Of a DNA stretch of 64,000 nt, positions 31,710-40,587 are shown piece by piece; position 1 is the stretch's first letter; the number at the start of each line of letters is the position of its first letter. This DNA is from Imbricaverruca yamaguchii (lineage: Eukaryota; Arthropoda; Thecostraca; Neoverrucidae). The position numbers and the translations under genes are program-made. Under the pieces are notes generated by a model. That model did no database searches and had not been told where the DNA came from. It saw only the letters and a list, made by a program, of their open reading frames with translations. The stretch is from assembly GCA_034440575.1 (NCBI GenBank), contig JAOTOL010001661.1, forward strand, positions 3,876,001 through 3,940,000, in the 5' to 3' direction.

Positions 31710-31853
31710 CTACATCTTGGCCAGTCCAGTTTCCGGCGAGGTGCTCTTGACGAGGGCGCGAATTTCCGCAAACTTAGGATGGTTCTTGCCTCGTAACAGC
31801 TTGAACATGATGGACTCGGTGGTGGAGATGAAGCAGCCGGCCTGCCGCAGCCT
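31710..31853 (-). CDS. Terminal exon, isochorismatase-domain protein (ISOC type)
   Basis: 144 bp, 47 codons plus TAG, minus strand. The peptide begins RLRQAGCFISTTES and includes FKLLRGKNHPKFAEIRALVK and SPETGLAKM at the C-terminus. ISOC1/ISOC2 proteins end with the same pattern (a TTSE motif, HPxFKEI, then a P-x-SGL tail). A splice acceptor CAG precedes it, so it is the last coding exon. ISOC proteins are cysteine-hydrolase-fold enzymes of uncertain substrate; the catalytic residues lie in upstream exons, not seen here. The upstream intron would contain the I-clade LINE and its insertion. Earlier exons are either outside the window or too short for me to find by eye. Confidence 0.82.
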   Translation of the reverse strand, partial: RLRQAGCFISTTESIMFKLLRGKNHPKFAEIRALVKSTSPETGLAKM

Positions 31854-31889
31854 CTGTCGTCACAACCACACACATCCGTCACACAAACA

Positions 31890-31937
31890 CGCCATACAGA
31901 CGTTAAACACACACACACGCACATACACGCACACAAA
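31890..31937. repeat. CA-rich microsatellite
   Basis: Imperfect ACACACGCAC/ATACACGCAC tract just upstream (minus sense) of the ISOC-type exon. Confidence 0.8.
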
Positions 31938-32107
31938 AAACTTCGCTAAGGTAACGTTCCGCAGCCAATGCGGTTTGATTGATTATTTGGGTTTAAGGGC
32001 GCGCCGACTACTAGGTCATTTAGCGCCCATAACTGTTAATTGTTCCCAGGGTAGCTATAAGACATCCCTTATATTACATGTATTCTCTTTTCTGGCATAT
32101 CTAGATG

Positions 32108-32563
32108 TTAACGCCCTGGGTAAATAACGTAAAACTTCACATCACATAGGAAGCTGAAGAGCCTTCCGGATTCCACAACTTGTGATTTGTCGCGTAGCAC
32201 TGCTAGGAGTGAGTGAACCTGGTCACTCCCGAAATACCGATGACGCTCAAGGCAAAGTCTCTGGCATGAAATTAGAACGTGGCTAACAGTTAGCACTGCT
32301 CCACATCTAGAGCACAGTGGTTTATTTTCATCACTAAGTAAGTAGCCATGTGTGGCGTAAGTGTGACCTATTCGTAGACGGCAAAGCGTCACCTCGCTTA
32401 GCCTTGTGCTACGCGAGCATGACATCCACTGGCCCAGAGACAGCTTGATTGTTCGTAGTTTATTGGAAACAAGCTTGTCCCAACTCGCTTGCCACTTACT
32501 TGTTAGAAAAGCTAAGATACTTGAATTATGGTCCTTGGCGGGGTTTGGGAATGCTCTCCGCAA
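32108..32563 (-). pseudogene. LINE ORF2 C-terminal domain
   Basis: Contains LGQWMSCSRSTRLSEV, RLRIGHTYATHGYLL and the zinc-binding CSRCGAVLTVSHVLISC (C-x2-C-x7-H-x4-C), the conserved C-terminal module of I-clade ORF2. It lies downstream of RNase H in a different frame. Confidence 0.85.
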
Positions 32564-32627
32564 GGGAACCTGTGCCGCTCTCCTAGCAGCACTATCGGCT
32601 TGTTCATTGCCTGCGATACCTATGTGG

Positions 32628-32975
32628 CTAGGAATCCAACAGAAGTGGACGAGTTTTCCCTGCGTAATCTAATATAGTCAGGCGGCGGAAGATGTCGTAC
32701 ACTAAATGGTCAGTGGGATTAAAACCGCTAAGTGACAGAAGGCTGCTCAACGAGTCTGATAAGACGACATGATTCTCATCGGTCCCGACCTCTATGAAAG
32801 CGAGTGCTTTGTAGATTGCAACGAGCGCTGACGTGTAGACGGATACGTGCTTTGGTAACGTGAACGATCTGGTGGCTGTCTCGCACACCAACGCACTTCC
32901 AACCCCAGCGTCTGTCTTTGATCCGTCCGTAAAAAAATTGGCGGGGGTATTATAAAATGTCGACAAGTGCTCCAA
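32628..32975 (-). pseudogene. LINE ORF2 RNase H domain, degenerate
   Basis: FFTDGSKTDAGVGSAL carries the first catalytic Asp (TDGS), and VVLSDSLSSLLSL carries the Asp of the SD motif. The position that normally reads AEL (catalytic Glu) reads SAL in TSALVAIYKAL, so the catalytic Glu is lost. This domain would have removed template RNA during cDNA synthesis. Confidence 0.85.
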
Positions 32976-33112
32976 AGTTCATGCTCGAAACTCATTTGCG
33001 AGAATATCCCCTTTGCGGATGTCAGCTAAGCCGATATCTATCCTCGGTTGTAACGAGAGAAGTCTCCATGGGGGCGTCACAACAAGCGGGGCACGTTTAA
33101 CATTGCGAATTT

Positions 33113-34146
33113 CTAATCGGCTTTCATCAAAAAGATGCCTAATTCTACTGCACAGTTAAATACCGGGCATAGTTGAATGGGTTCACCGTACAAAGTAAGT
33201 GCAAGATCACGGCAACAATGACGGCGACAGAAATGCATTGCTGCAGTTATTGTGGTGGATAGCGTAAAGCCCTTCATGATGCTCCACTTCTGGAGATGGT
33301 TTGTCGCAAGCTGAAGCTGTCGCGATGATGTAGAGGTTCTTGAAGAAGAGGACCAAATAGCTATATCGTCTACGGAGAGAGATCGGCCAATACTTAGTGG
33401 AAGCACAACAAAAACGTTATCAATCATAACGGCGAAGAGAGCCACACTCAGCACGCTGCCCTGTGGGATTCCATTTACAAGTTGAAAGCGTGCCGATAAA
33501 TGGTCACCAATACGGACTCGAAAAAAACGGTCTGCCAAAAAGTTTTGTAGGAACATGCCCATACGGCCGCGGATACCGATACTCTGCAGCTTTAAGAGAA
33601 TGCCATGACGCCAGGTCGTGTCATATGCCGCTTCAATGTAAAAAAATACTGCATGAAGATGTTGTTTTCGTTTAAAAGCTGCACGAATCGATGTATCCAA
33701 TATTAAGATATGGTCAACGGTACTTCTGTTTTTCCTAAACCCACACTGTCCGTTTGTGAAAAAAAAAAATGTTGGCTCTCTAAGCACCACGTCAGTCTAA
33801 CGTTTACCATTTTTTCCATTACTTTGCCAAGTGAAGATGTAAGCGATATGGGGCGGTAGTGCGATGGATGTAATCAGTTTTTGTGATTTCCTGATTGTGA
33901 TAATAACTGCCTCGTGCCAGTAATAACTTCAGGGAAAGCACCTACCTCCAATACTCGGTTGAAGGTGGCCAACAAAGCTTCCAGTGCCTGGGGAGGAAGG
34001 CGCTTCAGCATGGCATTGTTGATCTGATCGGGCCCTTCGGCAACATTTTTCAAGGCGCCAATGGCTGATGTTAATTCGGTCAGTGTAAATGGGTCATTGT
34101 ACTCAAATGATTGTGAAGTGATGAAATCGGCTGGGTTCCCTCGCAA
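33113..34146 (-). pseudogene. LINE ORF2 reverse transcriptase fragments
   Basis: Two frames. 34146-33874 holds the finger region (PFTLTELTSAIGALKNVAEG, PDQINNAMLKRLPP, FNRVLEVGAFPEV). 33790-33113 holds the palm: GFRKNRSTVDHI, YIEAAYDTTWRHG (first Asp region), GIPQGSVLS and SVDDIAIWSSS (catalytic DD, with Ser in place of the usual aromatic). The sequence between the frames (33791-33873) is also RT-like. The pattern matches I-type LINEs. Confidence 0.88.
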
Positions 34147-34515
34147 TGCGATTTAAATCTCAAAAGCTCTGGGTTAGTGCTTCCGGCCCGGCTGCGTTCG
34201 GAAATAAAACGGCCTATCTCATTCGCTACGTCTGTCGGGTGGCTAATATCAGCTAATATCACTCAAACGGGGAGAGGAACTGACGGATACTGTCCGGAGA
34301 TACGTTTGATCTGTGACCAGATCTGTCCTGTTGGTGTGAATCGATTAATATTCCCAATGTATGCTCTCCAGGTCATCCTTTTTGCCTCAAGAATTGTGCG
34401 CCTAGCATGTGCTCTGGCTTTCCGAAATACAATGAAATTTGCTGTCGTACTGTGACGATCAAAAGCCTTGTAAGCTCCTCTACGAGCACTGATAACTTTA
34501 CGGCACTCTTCAGTC
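34147..34515 (-). pseudogene. LINE ORF2 endonuclease-RT linker
   Basis: Frame with WTEECRKVISARRGAYKAF, RKARAHARRTILEAKR and WRAYIGNINR, the conserved linker between endonuclease and RT in I-type LINEs (PWW-x-EEC motif). The PWW part lies on the far side of the insertion at 39698 onward. Joining the two sides in the same phase is what shows that 34516-39697 is foreign. Confidence 0.85.
34508..34515. repeat. Target-site duplication, left (CTTCAGTC)
   Basis: Eight bases immediately before MITE copy 1, identical to 39690-39697 immediately after MITE copy 2. Together they bound the 5,174-bp insertion. Eight-base duplications are characteristic of hAT transposases. Confidence 0.9.
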
Positions 34516-34794
34516 CAGTGTCCTAAAATTACTTCACCATTAACTGTGCGGATGAAGAAAGAAGTTGCTTGGGAATAGTGAAAGATTGGAAGAAAATAAA
34601 GGATCGCCACTTAAGGATTAAAAAAGCGGAATGCCTTTCACTTCAGTCACATGCATTTTACATTTTTTTAGCAGTCATGTGTATAATGACTGCCCACACA
34701 TGTAGCAAAATGATAAAAACCTAAGACAAGGATGAAATAGCACAATTCCATTAACTGTAAATTTACAGGCCACATAGTCAATTATTTTACACTG
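34516..34794 (+). mobile_element. hAT-type MITE, copy 1
   Basis: 279 bp. Begins CAGTGTCCTAAAATTA and ends AATTATTTTACACTG, giving terminal inverted repeats of CAGTGT plus a TAAAAT block. Copy 2 (39413-39689) is about 94-95 percent identical (about 15 substitutions and a 2-bp T-run difference). Copy 3 is at 51528-51793, inverted. No coding capacity, so it would depend on a hAT transposase supplied elsewhere. Confidence 0.92.
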
Positions 34795-34857
34795 AACCAA
34801 GAAGGGCCCTTGTGGCTCATAGCTGCACTAATCTTTTATGTCTTTATGTCTTTATGA
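34795..34857 (+). mobile_element. CR1-like LINE 3'-tail fragment
   Basis: AACCAAGAAGGGCCCTTGTG followed by a TTTATGTC octamer repeat, the same 3' terminus seen at 29067 and 52757. It is only about 60 bp, directly abutting MITE copy 1. It is either a severely 5'-truncated LINE insertion or what remains after the rearrangement. Confidence 0.8.
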
Positions 34858-35862
34858 CCTTACTAACTTTGTCACGCTTACGCCCTGGCCCTGAATAGAG
34901 TCTGTTTCTGGAGTCCGTTTAAGACCGAACCACTTCATTTGGTCTCATATAAGTCAGAAAATGAAGGAAAAAATCGTTTGATTAACACTCCAGATAATTC
35001 GAACTTGGTAGTTTTATCTTGCCGCACTCATTCACTACTCATCAATTATAAAGAACCGTGATCAATTCCCTATTTCACTCTTCGACGCACATCGTCGCGT
35101 TTAAAATGGAAACGGACGGATTTGAAAGCGAGGAATGCGCGTAAAATAATGATATTCTTCTAGATTCTTTCCAACGATTTTAATGAAATAAAAATATAAT
35201 CGTACATCCTACATAAAAAAATGATTCAAATTGAAATTGTTTTAAAAAATCAGCTAATGTTATAAATTATTCATTACTTAACGTAGGTCTAGTGTTGTTT
35301 TAGTACCCGTGGTCTAGTCGCTTGCCTCCAAAGCCGCTGAGTATACCATAGTTGGGTACTTCCGTACCGCTGCCATCGAGCATAAAGTGGTACCGGGCGA
35401 GGACGACAACCACCGGCGACCAGAAGGCATGCCATTGGCTCTGTGCTAAACGGGAGACAATTTTATCGTCCGCGGTCGTCTGAACGATGGAATGGTTGTC
35501 TCGACGATACTTTGTTGCCGTTGAGTCATTTTTTTTGCCGCTGAGCGTACTAGATACTAGATACTAGAAACCCAAAAGCGTACGATGGGAATGAAGAAAT
35601 GGTAGCGTGGCGGTGGGTGGTAGAGGTCTGCACGGAAAAACATTTCTAGAGGTCTGCACGGAGTGACATTTCCAGTCCCGGTCCAATCAGATTCGTTTCA
35701 ATCCTGCGTACCTTGACACGGATATCGTGACGTAGTCAATTTTATGTATAGTAGGTACCATTTATATGATTTCACATATAATATTTATAATGACATGGAA
35801 ATGTGGTCGCCAAAAGTCCCCGTTCGTGGTTGTCGTCCACGACGACAGAACGATACGATTTT
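34858..35862. other. Unassigned sequence within composite insertion
   Basis: AT-rich. A tRNA A-box-like TGGTCTAGTCGCTTG lies at 35311, without a convincing B-box. No gene recognised. Confidence 0.4.
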
Positions 35863-35945
35863 TGAGCCTTGCCCGCGACCAATCGGATTGAGAAGTTGGC
35901 GACGCTATATGGCCTTGCAGTTAATTGCGTCGTAAAGGAACCCAA
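35863..35945 (+). repeat. SINE-related 3' domain
   Basis: GCGACCAATCGGATTG...GCGACGCTATATGGCC...TTGCGTCGTAAA aligns with 45875-45945. The shared segment of about 75 bp suggests a conserved SINE body. Confidence 0.6.
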
Positions 35946-36043
35946 GGTTCTTTTTCTGCTTCATGTGTTTGCTTCTGCCAATATATGTCTTGCGGTGTGC
36001 TTCCTCAATGTATCGTTTTAATACGCACTCTGTTGGGCGCCGG

Positions 36044-36047
<4 letters not shown>

Positions 36048-36113
<66 letters not shown>
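36048..36113. repeat. (TA)n microsatellite
   Basis: TA dinucleotide tract, the third long one in the window. Confidence 0.95.
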
Positions 36114-36123
<10 letters not shown>

Positions 36124-36499
36124 TCATGTGCGCGAAATGACGAACGCAGTCCATGCGCCAAAAATGCACATTCACTTCCACCACAGAGTACACAACCGAG
36201 AAACAATCGGCAGTGGGAGTGAGGGCCTTCCTCAATCTTGGCAGTCTCGTCTTCTCCAGATGCATGCCCCTCGTATTAAAGTCTGATTGATAAACAACTT
36301 TTGTTGCCGTATTTATGTCGTGCTGTACTGCAAAATGCGTTTTTTTTTTTAATTTCAAATTTAGTCCCAGTTGTTGCTGGGGTGGCTTTAGGGATCAGGG
36401 TCCTATTGCTAAGCAGAGCTTGTTGCGTGAACCCTCGCCCCACCACCCGATCCACGAATTCCTTTTCAACGGCAGAATTTTGATCGAAAGTTTAACGTG

Positions 36500-36680
36500 C
36501 CGTCAATACACCGACACGGCCGCCCGGTAGCTCGTCCCCGGCCTTATCGGCCAGCTGCCAACTCACACTCCCGACCGGGGGCTAAACGCGAGCGCGCGAA
36601 GCGATCCGAACCCTGTGTTGCTAGGACAGGGGAGACCAGCACAGGCCAGCGCTCTAACGAACTGAGCTACCTGGGTGGCA
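36500..36680 (-). mobile_element. tRNA-derived SINE
   Basis: On the minus strand, AGCTCAGTTCGTTAGAGCGC (36650-36670) is an A-box. GGGTTCGGATC (36602-36612) is a B-box at tRNA spacing. The anticodon region and acceptor stem do not pair properly, and unrelated GC-rich sequence follows, so this is a SINE head and not a working tRNA gene. Confidence 0.65.
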
Positions 36681-36757
36681 TTTCAAGTTGCACGACGCGA
36701 ATAAAGAAAGCATATTTTAAAAGGAAAATGTTTTCCTTAGTTAAAAATAGAACACAT

Positions 36758-37399
36758 TTAATTAAAAAGATGTATGGTATTGCGTGGCAATTGTCCATTC
36801 CAACCACAAATTAAGCTGTTATTAAAGTTGCTTCCGAGCTGGTCTGGCATAGGAATTGCCCTTACCCCTGCATTATTGCATGCATGACAGAAGTTTGATT
36901 CACATGGCGTCAGCGACGCAGCCAATTCATTTCGACTGAAAATGCCGAATAACGGTGTGCGAACATGGGCAAAGCCACGGTGGGGAATGAACGGGGATGC
37001 TTCCCCAATCTTGCCAAGTTCCGCGTTAAGCCTTTGACAATGCATGATAATCGAACCGAAATCCTCATGCGGGCATCTGAAATCCGACTTAGCGCTTACG
37101 GGTTCCACAAAGTTGTTGCCGAATCTAATTCGAGCGTTCATGGTACGAAAAGCATGATTTTTGTTTTGGTTTTGCGCCGGCACTCCAGAAAGTTCAGGAT
37201 TGTCACCGAAATATTTTAGCAAACGTCTGCTCCTGTCAAAGCAATGCTTGTCGCAGTCCTGGTGGCGTGTGTTCGCCGTGTATCGTAAAAGGCGTGGAGC
37301 CGAGCTTAGAACTGGCATCGCTCTGACTCCAGCTCGGGTCCAGTCATTTGACTGTTCGGCAGCATGCACAATTGTTGGTTTTGTCACCTTGATAATCAT
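36758..37399 (-). CDS. Unrecognised 213-codon open frame
   Basis: ATG at 37399, no internal stop, mixed composition with no repeats. Cys/His-containing segments include CESNFCHACNNAGV and FRCPHEDFGSII. AGVRAMP and AGVRAIP occur near each end. I recognise no family. Opposite-strand frames at 36965-37439 are also open, so part of the openness may be compositional. It lies inside the composite insertion, between the (TA)n tract and a SINE, with no visible splice sites. It may be a captured gene fragment or chance. Confidence 0.3.
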   Translation of the reverse strand: MIIKVTKPTIVHAAEQSNDWTRAGVRAMPVLSSAPRLLRYTANTRHQDCDKHCFDRSRRLLKYFGDNPELSGVPAQNQNKNHAFRTMNARIRFGNNFVEPVSAKSDFRCPHEDFGSIIMHCQRLNAELGKIGEASPFIPHRGFAHVRTPLFGIFSRNELAASLTPCESNFCHACNNAGVRAIPMPDQLGSNFNNSLICGWNGQLPRNTIHLFN

Positions 37400-37487
37400 G
37401 TACTGTTATTATATGCACACCTCTAGGAGCAGGGACTAATGTTGGTCGGCGTGTACTGGTGGGAGGGGAAGGGCAAGGGAGGGTTTT

Positions 37488-37890
37488 TAGCTCAATATTT
37501 GTAATGCACTGTCGTAGTGCCACAAATGATTAAATTCAGGGGATCCTGTCTCCTGTCCCACCCCCGATGGTCCGCCGCCCGTGTCAGGAAGGGACTGTGG
37601 GCCTGTACACTGCCATAAGTGGTGACGTGTTCCGTATTTCCTATGCCTGGCTGATTAGAAGAAGTGCCCAACCATAAATTTAAGGTGGCAGAACCCCAGC
37701 CTTGCAGAATATCTGCGTATTTCCCTTCTCTTTTTGAAAAAGATCGTCCCATGTGAACAGTGTCTTAATTCACTGTCGCTTATTAGAAGGACTTGCCACG
37801 ACGCGCACAAAAAGCTGCCGGTTTCCAGGCTCGAACCGGCTACCTCCGAGTCGGCAAACCGACGCGCTACCAACCGCGCTACCAACACCG
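37488..37890 (-). mobile_element. tRNA-derived SINE, long body
   Basis: The minus-strand head carries GGTTCGAGCCT (B-box, 37827-37837) and a doubled A-box-like TGGTAGCGCG (37863-37884). About 320 bp of body follows, to 37488. The frames at 37492-37963 lie in this body and are not genes. Confidence 0.65.
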
Positions 37891-38284
37891 AGCCGCTCGG
37901 CCCGCTTAAGTTAGATAGTGTCGATGGATATGACATGGGTCTAAATAACACCATTTTACACAATAACTAACATATTCATGTGAAAGTCTCCCATGATTAT
38001 CGAAATACCATGAAACAAGCTTTCAGATGACGTATAATTTGTACCACTCACGTATACTTGTTAGTCTGGAACGTACACGGAAAAGTACCATTTCTTGCTG
38101 TCGTGATAATCTGCTGAACCCAAATCAGCGCCCAGATGACGTCCCCGGCTGCCAATGAACATTGACAGGGGCCGGAGACAGCGGTCTCACCGTCTGGAGA
38201 CAGCGTACGGTCTCCGGACGGCGTATAACCTCTGGAGGTACACGCGGTGCGGATGGTGTATACCCACATCGCAGGAAAATTCAC

Positions 38285-38612
38285 AAATGCCTAAAAATCT
38301 GATCAGAAAGCCAATGTAACCCATGTCTTGTCACCTTCACAAAATTATCCTCCTAGGGCTTAGAAATGATCGCCTTAGCCTTTCTTAGGGCATCAAGCTG
38401 GTAGTAACTTCAGTATTTATCCACATATTAGTTATTTATACCTTGGTATGACCCAGTTTTCAGCAAAAAATGATTATTGCTATTGTGTGGAGTAAATAAT
38501 GCACTATGCCAAGAACAACGGTGCATTAATATAAAATCATGTTTACCATTCACAAACAATATTAAGGGCATAAAAACAATAGGAGGTCCTGACACAATGG
38601 AGCAGGGTGGGA
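38285..38612 (-). repeat. Dispersed repeat R, copy 2
   Basis: Inverted copy of 5365-5885, lacking about 165 bp present there. See that entry for shared landmarks. Confidence 0.8.
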
Positions 38613-38789
38613 ATTAAGGCACTTTTTAAGAGATTTCATCTCTTAAAACATTTTTGCACTCCGGATTCATACTGGATAGAATGGGCTCCACATGTACTCC
38701 GACACAAACATACAGAAGGAACAAAAATACTACTAAAAAACTAATACAGGATTGAAGAAAATATCCACCAAACATGTTATTCTACTTAC

Positions 38790-38960
38790 GGTTACCAAAT
38801 AACTATACACTTTTCGTACCATCAAGCACATAGACACCAACCGAACACACACACCACACGAAACCACAAACAGCGGAAATACCGACAACAACGCGCCAAA
38901 CTTCGCGCATGCGCACTGAATATAATGGCCTCCTGCCGCTACAAATTCGGCCGGTGCGTC
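38790..38960 (-). promoter_or_regulatory. Promoter-like segment with possible first exon
   Basis: Minus strand. A TTTGGCGCG E2F-like site (38892-38900) lies beside GCGCATGCGC (38905-38914, the palindromic NRF1 core), with an ATGGCC/GCCAT element near 38935. About 85 bases downstream, an ATG (38822-38820) opens 11 codons (MVRKVYSYLVT) ending exactly at a strong donor, GTAAGT (38789-38784). The combination of CpG-containing NRF1/E2F sites and a near-consensus donor resembles a housekeeping promoter and first exon. The downstream exons are not identified. It lies within the composite insertion. Confidence 0.4.
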
Positions 38961-39412
38961 TCCAGAAACCTGCTTTCGAGCCACCCTATAGTGGGAAAAA
39001 CTGACCGTTTTAAGAGTCGCTTCCGGAGTGCAGCGGAGGCCGCCGATCGGAATTTGCTGCGTTAGCATTTTCTGTTACGAAAACTGTCCTTTAACCAATC
39101 AATGCAAGGTATTTTTGAAATGACGTCATAACCATTAGCAACTTTGAACACGTGTTTTGAACACTTAACAGTGTCATGTCGCAAACGCAAGACCTTGACT
39201 GATCCTTTGCGCACCGCCGTAGATTCCGACTGCGTGCGAGGTACTGTTGTGGGTTCGTATCGTGCAGGGAATTGGGGAATTGGCTGTCTATGTAGGTAGG
39301 TGTGCGCTCTGAGCTGAGGGTGAACCGTGAATTATTTGTGTTTTTCATTTTGCCTAGCATTATGCTGAGACCAACAGAGAAAGGAAGGCGCCTTGCTCCT
39401 GTGAGTTATGAG

Positions 39413-39689
39413 CAGTGTCCTAAAATTACTTCACAATTAACTGTGTGGATGAAGAAATAAGTGGCTTGGGAATAGTGAAAGATTGGAAGAAAATAAAGGG
39501 TCGCCACTTAAGGATTAAAAAATCGGAATGCCTTTCACTTCGGTCACATGCATTTTACATTTTTAGCAGTCGTGTGTATAATGACTGCCCACACATGTAG
39601 AAAAATGGTAAAATCCTAAGCCAAGGATGAAATAGCACAATTCCATTAACTGTGAATTTCCAGGCCACATGGTCAATTATTTTACACTG
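39413..39689 (+). mobile_element. hAT-type MITE, copy 2
   Basis: 277 bp, same orientation and ends as copy 1 (CAGTGTCC ... TTTTACACTG). The left flank GTTATGAG does not match its right flank CTTCAGTC. The right flank matches the left flank of copy 1 instead. Confidence 0.92.
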
Positions 39690-39697
39690 CTTCAGTC
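39690..39697. repeat. Target-site duplication, right (CTTCAGTC)
   Basis: Partner of 34508-34515. Confidence 0.9.
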
Positions 39698-40530
39698 CAC
39701 CACGGCACGGTAACACGGCGGGGGGTTCTGGATGTTCTGGGTATGCATTTAGAGGCCGAGGCGATTATGAGCGACGTTAAATTTTCAACGGTAAGTGGTG
39801 GGTTTAATTGGCTCGTCATTTTTCCTGCAACAATTCATTAACCTGATGCCAGTTCGCCTTGCGGATATTCCATCGCGGTGGTCTAGTTCCTAAAATAGCA
39901 TCGCAGCGAAATTCCAACCAGATTTGAAAATGGTCGCTTCCGAGCGTATCATCATTTACCACCCAAACACAGCGAAGACTGAGCTGGGGACTACACAGGG
40001 TTAGATCTAAAACTGATTTGTTTCCCGAGGGTAACGATATATGTGTTGAAGAACCTGTGTTTAGTAAACACAGCGATTCGTCGATTAAAAAGGCTTCCAT
40101 GTGTCTACCGCGGGGGTTGGAAGTGACAGAACCCCAGAGAGTATGAGAGTTAAAATCGCCCAAAAAATACGGGAGGAGGAAGTTCCAGCATAAGACTCCT
40201 GAGCTCCGCAGAGAGGAGAGCCTCTCCTGTGGGAAGATAAATTGAACATAATGATATAACAAGATAGTGAATATTAATACGTACCGCTACAGCCTGTAGT
40301 GTTGTTTGCAATGGTATTTCTCCAGAAGGTGTTCCATTGTGTACAGCTAGCATCACCCCACCGTGTGCAATGGTATCAATATTCGTATTATCTTTTCGGA
40401 ATACAGAGTATCCTTTAATGGAACACTGGATACCAGTTGACAGGTTTGTTTCCTGAAGCCCTATAGCGATAGGTCGTTTATGATATAAAACCCTCTGCAG
40501 GTCAGCAAAATTCGCTCTAAAACCACGCAT
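39698..40530 (-). pseudogene. LINE ORF2 endonuclease domain
   Basis: N-terminal part 40530-40150: MRGFRANFADLQRVL, IGLQETNLS (catalytic Glu) and AHGGVMLAVHNG. The second part, 40262-39816, in another frame: YFLGDFNSHTLWGS (GDFN), GNKSVLDLTLCS and DTLGSDHFQIWLEF (SDH). A frame change lies near 40160, inside the FFxGDFN region. The remaining bases to 39698 lead into the PWW motif completed across the insertion. Confidence 0.88.
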
Positions 40531-40587
40531 GTTCCATTGTAAAACTAAGGGCGATATGACGGTGAGTTGAGGTAAAACTGGAAGTGT

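Larger units (their letters stand above)
34516..39689 (+). mobile_element. Composite insertion bounded by two hAT MITEs
   Basis: Starts with MITE copy 1 (34516-34794) and ends with MITE copy 2 (39413-39689), both in the same orientation, flanked by a perfect 8-bp duplication CTTCAGTC. It interrupts the ORF2 linker of the I-clade LINE, and removing it restores PWWTEEC in frame. The inner flanks (AACCAAGA after copy 1, GTTATGAG before copy 2) do not match each other or the outer duplication. This arrangement is expected if the outer ends of two MITEs were used to move the 4.6 kb between them. Alternative: homologous integration of a circle into a resident MITE. Confidence 0.8.

Noticed and set aside
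31710..38822. The 11-codon possible first exon at 38790-38822 as exon 1 of the ISOC-type gene
   Set aside because: The peptide MVRKVYSYLVT does not resemble ISOC N-termini and no intervening ISOC exons were found. The two are kept separate.
34516..39689. Origin by homologous integration of a circle into a LINE-resident MITE
   Set aside because: It predicts one original MITE whose inner flanks would be a matching 8-bp duplication. They are AACCAAGA and GTTATGAG. Not excluded, but less favoured than composite transposition.
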